Source of the DNA: Porphyromonas sp.
GTDB lineage: Bacteria > Bacteroidota > Bacteroidia > Bacteroidales > Porphyromonadaceae
NCBI GenBank assembly: GCA_030532365.1
Contig: JAUNLH010000009.1
Location: 1 to 52,695 of the forward strand
DNA length: 52,695 bases
Direction: 5' to 3'
Below, in pieces: positions 49,625-52,695 of the stretch. A program made the position numbers and the translations under genes. The notes beneath the pieces were generated by a model. It did not search any database, had not been told where the DNA came from, and saw nothing but the letters and a program-made list of their open reading frames with translations. The number at the start of each line of letters is the position of its first letter. The stretch's first letter is position 1.

Positions 49625-51179
49625 ATCCGTTGAGGCTCAGAGCGAGCGTATCTTCATACTGGATCTGCGCTTCTACGAGCTTTGTCTTCATCCCCTCCAA
49701 TATCTCGGCATAGGCAGGGTCATCGTAGACGTTGCTCATCTCGTAGGGATCCTTCTCTAGGTCGTATAGCTCCCAAGAGTCCCTATCATTGTAGAAGTGG
49801 ATGAGTTTGTACCTATCATCGCGCACACCGTAGTGACGCATCACCATGTGCTCAGCTGGGTACTCGTAGAAGTGGTAGTAAAGTACATCTCTGCCGGATG
49901 GTAGCTCCTTCTCACCTCTGAGCAACGGCAAGAGCGACTCCCCCTGTATCTCGGCAGGGATATCGGCTCCAGCAATGTCTAAGAATGTAGGTGCGAGGTC
50001 GATATTCTGCACCATCTCCTCAATTACTCCCTTAGCTGAGAGCCCCTTGGGTAGGTGCATGATGAGCGGAGTACTGAAACTCTCCTCGTACATAAAGCGC
50101 TTATCGAACCATCCATGTTCGCCCATATAGAAGCCTTGGTCGGAAGTATAGATGACCACAGTTGTATCTAAGAGCCCCTGCTCCTCGAGGTAATCCATCA
50201 CTCGCCCGATACTCTCGTCCATGGCATATACCACCTTAGCGTAGTCTCTCATGTACCTCTGGAAGTGCCACTCTGCACGCTCCTCTTCAGTCCAGTCGGC
50301 ACTCCAATACTGCTGAGATAAAGGTTCGTAGAAGTCTCTATAGATCTTTTGGTCCTCTTCACCCAGTCTTCCGACGAGATGCCTATAGTTCGAAGCAAGT
50401 GGCGAGTCGTAATTGGGCGACTCCATCTTCACATCATAGGCAGGATCCATATCCCGATAGATATTCATCTCCTGTGCACCTGCGGCGATGCGCCCCTCAT
50501 AGTCGTCAAAGAAGTTGTCAGGCTTTACAAACACTTGATCCTCGTACTTATCGAGATCCTCGAGCCGTGGCAGCCAGTCTCTATGTGCAGCTTTGTGCTG
50601 GATCATAAGCAAGAAAGGTCGCTCCTTATCTTCTCTCTGCTCCAGCCAGCTAATACCCATGTCCGCGATGATATCGGTGACGTAGCCTTGGTACTGCTTA
50701 CGCGACTCATCCATCTGTATGAAGTCGGGGTTGTAGTAGTCCCCTTGTCCGGGCAGGATCTCCCAGAAGTCAAAGCCCGTAGGCATCGAGTGCAGGTGCC
50801 ACTTACCTACGATTGCTGTCTCATACCCAGCCTGCTGTAGCAGCTTAGGGAAGGTCACCTGAGAGCCATCGAAGTAGCTATCAATATTATTGGTAAAGCC
50901 ATTCTTGTGGCTGTGCTTACCGGTAAGCAGGCAAGCGCGACTAGGACCCGAGATAGAGTTAGCCACGAAGCTATTCTCAAAGCGCACGCCACCCTCGGCG
51001 ATGTGATCCATATTTGGCGTCTGGATATGCCTTGAGTCATAAGCACTTAGCATCTGCTGTGTATGGTCGTCCGCTTCGATGATCAAGATATTATACTGCC
51101 TAGGCGCCTCCTCCTTAGCTCCACCGCAGGCAGAGACAAGTGCCACCGTACCAAGTACCCAAGTCGACTTACCCTTCAT
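49620..51179 (-). CDS. Sulfatase lipoprotein (Ser-type)
   Basis: A 519-residue exported sulfatase of the S1 family. The lipoprotein signal ends at lipobox LVSAC, with Cys18 as lipid site. The metal-binding start is ILIIEADD, and the sulfatase signature SxPSRxxLLTG is S77-G-P-S-R81 in SISGPSRACLLTG. S77 would be converted to formylglycine, which requires an anaerobic maturase (anSME) because it is Ser rather than Cys; none is in the window. GKWHLHS and YTSDQGFYMGEHGWFDKRFMYEES complete the active site. The start is set at the ATG at 51179 because the signal peptide begins there; an in-frame ATG at 51194 adds five residues. The sulfate ester substrate may be a host glycan; this is inferred. Confidence 0.88.
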   Translation of the reverse strand: MKGKSTWVLGTVALVSACGGAKEEAPRQYNILIIEADDHTQQMLSAYDSRHIQTPNMDHIAEGGVRFENSFVANSISGPSRACLLTGKHSHKNGFTNNIDSYFDGSQVTFPKLLQQAGYETAIVGKWHLHSMPTGFDFWEILPGQGDYYNPDFIQMDESRKQYQGYVTDIIADMGISWLEQREDKERPFLLMIQHKAAHRDWLPRLEDLDKYEDQVFVKPDNFFDDYEGRIAAGAQEMNIYRDMDPAYDVKMESPNYDSPLASNYRHLVGRLGEEDQKIYRDFYEPLSQQYWSADWTEEERAEWHFQRYMRDYAKVVYAMDESIGRVMDYLEEQGLLDTTVVIYTSDQGFYMGEHGWFDKRFMYEESFSTPLIMHLPKGLSAKGVIEEMVQNIDLAPTFLDIAGADIPAEIQGESLLPLLRGEKELPSGRDVLYYHFYEYPAEHMVMRHYGVRDDRYKLIHFYNDRDSWELYDLEKDPYEMSNVYDDPAYAEILEGMKTKLVEAQIQYEDTLALSLNGF

Positions 51180-51226
51180 AATATATACACCCACTCCCCA
51201 TTTATCATTAGACTTCTTCGCTCCAA

Positions 51227-51257
51227 CAAAAGTACAAAGAAGTGAAACAACTACAAA
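51227..51257 (-). promoter_or_regulatory. Consensus promoter of the sulfatase gene
   Basis: CAAAAGTA at 51227-51234 reads TACTTTTG on minus, and CAAA at 51254-51257 reads TTTG, exactly 19 bp apart: a complete match to TTTG-N19-TAnnTTTG. It is the best promoter match seen in the window. Confidence 0.75.
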
Positions 51258-51356
51258 ATATCATTTAATACACTTCCCAACCAAGCCAACCCTGTGATAC
51301 AGACACAAAACAAAAGAAAAATAGAGCTAAATAGGCGTTTAATAGAGAAATAATGG

Positions 51357-51364
51357 TATATTTG
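51357..51364 (+). promoter_or_regulatory. -7 box of the aldolase gene
   Basis: TATATTTG is an exact TAnnTTTG match, predicting a transcription start near 51369 and a leader of about 79 nt. A TTT at 51338-51340 is 16 bp upstream. Confidence 0.55.
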
Positions 51365-51370
51365 TTTGCT

Positions 51371-51388
51371 GTAAGACGAAGGTCTTAC
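51371..51388 (+). promoter_or_regulatory. 5'-UTR hairpin of the aldolase mRNA
   Basis: GTAAGAC (51371-51377) and GTCTTAC (51382-51388) pair perfectly across a GAAG loop. The hairpin would sit 2 nt from the predicted transcript 5' end, where such a structure can shield mRNA from 5'-dependent decay. Confidence 0.5.
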
Positions 51389-51447
51389 TGATAGGTATTT
51401 GCCTCTGATATTAGGTAAGAAATTTTCTAAATAAACGATTGATAACT

Positions 51448-52443
51448 ATGGTAAACTACAAAGAATTAGGCCTTGTAAATACTAAGGAGATGTTTGCAAA
51501 GGCACTAGAGGGTGGTTACGCTATCCCTGCTTTCAACTTCAATAACATGGAGCAGCTCCAGGCTATTATACAAGCATCATCAGAGACCAAGTCCCCTGTG
51601 ATCCTACAGGTCTCCAAAGGTGCGCGCAACTATGCCAACCAGACACTCCTCCGCTACATGGCACAAGGAGCCGTAGAGTATGCAAAGGAGCTCGGCGTAG
51701 AAAAGCCACAGATCACACTCCACCTAGACCACGGAGATAGCTTCGAGCTGTGCAAGAGCTGTATCGAGATGGGCTTCTCTAGCGTCATGATCGATGGCTC
51801 AAGCCTCCCCTATGAAGAAAACGTAGCACTCACCAAGAAGGTAGCAGACTACGCACACCAATACGGCGTAACCGTAGAGGGCGAGCTAGGCGTACTAGCA
51901 GGCATCGAGGACGAGGTAGAGGCCGCAGATCACGTATACACCAAGCCTGAGGAAGTGGTAGACTTCGTTAGCAAGACAGGCGTCGACTCACTCGCTATCT
52001 CCATCGGTACTTCTCATGGTGCCAATAAGTTCACACCAGAGCAGTGCACACGCGACGAGAACGGTCGTCTCGTACCACCACCCCTAAGGTTTGATATCCT
52101 AGAGCAGATAGAGAAGGAGCTTCCAGGCTTCCCAATCGTACTTCACGGCTCATCATCAGTACCCCAAGACCTAGTAGAGATCATCAACACCCACGGAGGT
52201 CAGCTCAAGGATGCTATCGGTATCCCAGAAGAGCAGCTACGCAAGGCAGCCACCTCATCAGTGTGCAAGATCAATATCGACTCTGACGGTCGTCTCGCCA
52301 TGACTGCAGCAGTACGCAAGGTATTTGTCGAGCACCCAGAGGAGTTTGACCCACGTAAGTATCTTGGCCCAGCTAGAGAGAGCCTCAAGGAGCTCTACAT
52401 CCACAAGATCAAGAACGTCCTAGGCTCAAACGACAAGATCTGA
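51448..52443 (+). CDS. fba: Class II fructose-bisphosphate aldolase
   Basis: The zinc-dependent enzyme that reversibly splits fructose 1,6-bisphosphate into dihydroxyacetone phosphate and glyceraldehyde 3-phosphate. The 331-residue protein shows YAIPAFNFNN near the start and the active-site zinc block LHLDHGDS with D94 and H95. VTVEGELGVLAG, AISIGTSHG with a zinc His, and VLHGSS follow. An in-frame TTG at 51439 would add three residues, but the ATG at 51448 is preferred. Synonymous choices look markedly biased (many cta, gta, atc and aag codons) compared with neighbours, as expected of a highly expressed glycolytic gene. It is a single-gene unit with its own promoter and terminator. Confidence 0.95.
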   Translation: MVNYKELGLVNTKEMFAKALEGGYAIPAFNFNNMEQLQAIIQASSETKSPVILQVSKGARNYANQTLLRYMAQGAVEYAKELGVEKPQITLHLDHGDSFELCKSCIEMGFSSVMIDGSSLPYEENVALTKKVADYAHQYGVTVEGELGVLAGIEDEVEAADHVYTKPEEVVDFVSKTGVDSLAISIGTSHGANKFTPEQCTRDENGRLVPPPLRFDILEQIEKELPGFPIVLHGSSSVPQDLVEIINTHGGQLKDAIGIPEEQLRKAATSSVCKINIDSDGRLAMTAAVRKVFVEHPEEFDPRKYLGPARESLKELYIHKIKNVLGSNDKI

Positions 52444-52470
52444 AACAAGATCTAAAAAGACATCCCAATA

Positions 52471-52509
52471 GGAGGAGCAGCAGTCATCGATTGCCGCTCC
52501 TCTCTTTTT
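52471..52509 (+). terminator. Terminator of the aldolase gene
   Basis: GAGGAGC (52472-52478) pairs with GCTCCTC (52496-52502) across a 17-nt loop, then runs into TCTTTTT. It lies about 30 bp after the stop codon. Confidence 0.8.
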
Positions 52510-52640
52510 ATATACAAAGGCGGCACGAAAAGCACCACCACAAGACCGAAAATGTGAAGTTAAAAGCAGCAGAAATCACATCTACGAAGATCGCCAAGCG
52601 AAGTATCTCCACATGCCAGCTCCAAAGATCACAAAAATGG

Positions 52641-52695
52641 AGTTCCGAACTTAGAATTTCTAAGTTCCCAACTTCGTTGTATCTAAGTTCCGAAC
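52641..52695 (-). repeat. 23-bp dyad repeat array 6, cut by the window end
   Basis: The opening half-unit is AGTTCCGAACTTAGA with spacer att, then the unit CTAAGTTCCCAACTTCG and half-unit CTAAGTTCCGAAC running to the last base. The left-end hairpin has 9-bp arms GAACTTAGA/TCTAAGTTC around a 3-nt loop, as in array 2. How many units follow, and the orientation of the next gene, cannot be seen. Confidence 0.85.

Noticed and set aside
50349..50840. A 163-residue plus-strand open frame inside the sulfatase gene
   Set aside because: It is antisense to conserved sulfatase motifs and has no promoter or family.
1..52695. tRNA, rRNA, riboswitch, IS element or phage genes
   Set aside because: I looked for tRNA T-loop motifs, transposase and integrase sequence, and known riboswitch motifs by eye and found none. 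A tRNAscan/Infernal run would be decisive.

Overview
The window looks like a chromosome segment of a Bacteroidales bacterium, most probably Porphyromonas or a close relative. The reasons are: a SusC/SusD pair, a fused MurF-alanine racemase, and families largely confined to Bacteroidetes (DUF3127, GSCFA, DUF3078, DUF2723, DUF4492, DUF5715, Wzi-type outer-membrane protein). There are also many promoters of the Bacteroidetes type (TAnnTTTG -7 box) and almost no Shine-Dalgarno sequences. No rRNA, tRNA, CRISPR, IS element or phage gene was found. The genus is inferred, not proven.

Layout. 1-7.0 kb holds housekeeping genes: trpS, an SSB-like DUF3127 protein, an unknown helical-repeat protein, lpdA (minus) and rmuC. 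7.5-14.8 kb is a three-gene minus-strand operon (zinc metalloprotease lipoprotein, SusC, SusD) that looks like a peptide or protein uptake locus. 15.4-22.5 kb is a plus-strand run: START-like protein, pheT, yebC, mfd. 22.7-28.2 kb is a tightly packed minus-strand operon: DUF3078 outer-membrane protein, rRNA m5C methyltransferase, Lnb/DUF4105 membrane protein, and a PafA-like phosphatase that appears to have lost its active site. 28.4-30.2 kb holds an MFS transporter and a small HTH protein. 30.9-34.9 kb is an unknown protein, a GSCFA protein and MurF-Alr. 34.9-38.5 kb has a DUF5715 putative zinc peptidase facing dapA, a NupG-like transporter and a nitroreductase. 38.6-41.8 kb is the cytochrome bd operon with its DUF4492 companion. 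42.0-49.6 kb is an envelope glycan/lipid region: acyltransferase, polysaccharide deacetylase and DUF2723 glycosyltransferase on minus, then Wzi-type protein and GT2 on plus. 49.6-52.4 kb has a sulfatase lipoprotein and class II fructose-bisphosphate aldolase.

The most distinctive non-coding signal is a family of six arrays of a 23-bp unit, near 6.95, 15.1, 22.6, 30.5, 46.8 and 52.6 kb. Each unit is a 19-bp dyad (consensus TCTAAGTTCCCAACTTAGA) followed by a variable 4-5 nt spacer. Every array begins and ends in a half-unit, so the whole array can fold in two mutually exclusive hairpin registers. All five internal arrays lie exactly where transcription direction switches; none lies between co-directional genes. 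Convergent junctions without an array mostly carry an ordinary perfect-stem terminator. Other points of interest are the pseudo-phosphatase, a perfect 22-bp palindrome upstream of the cytochrome bd promoter, an SSB-type C-terminal tip on the DUF3127 protein, possible leaderless mRNAs, and a 5' hairpin on the aldolase transcript.
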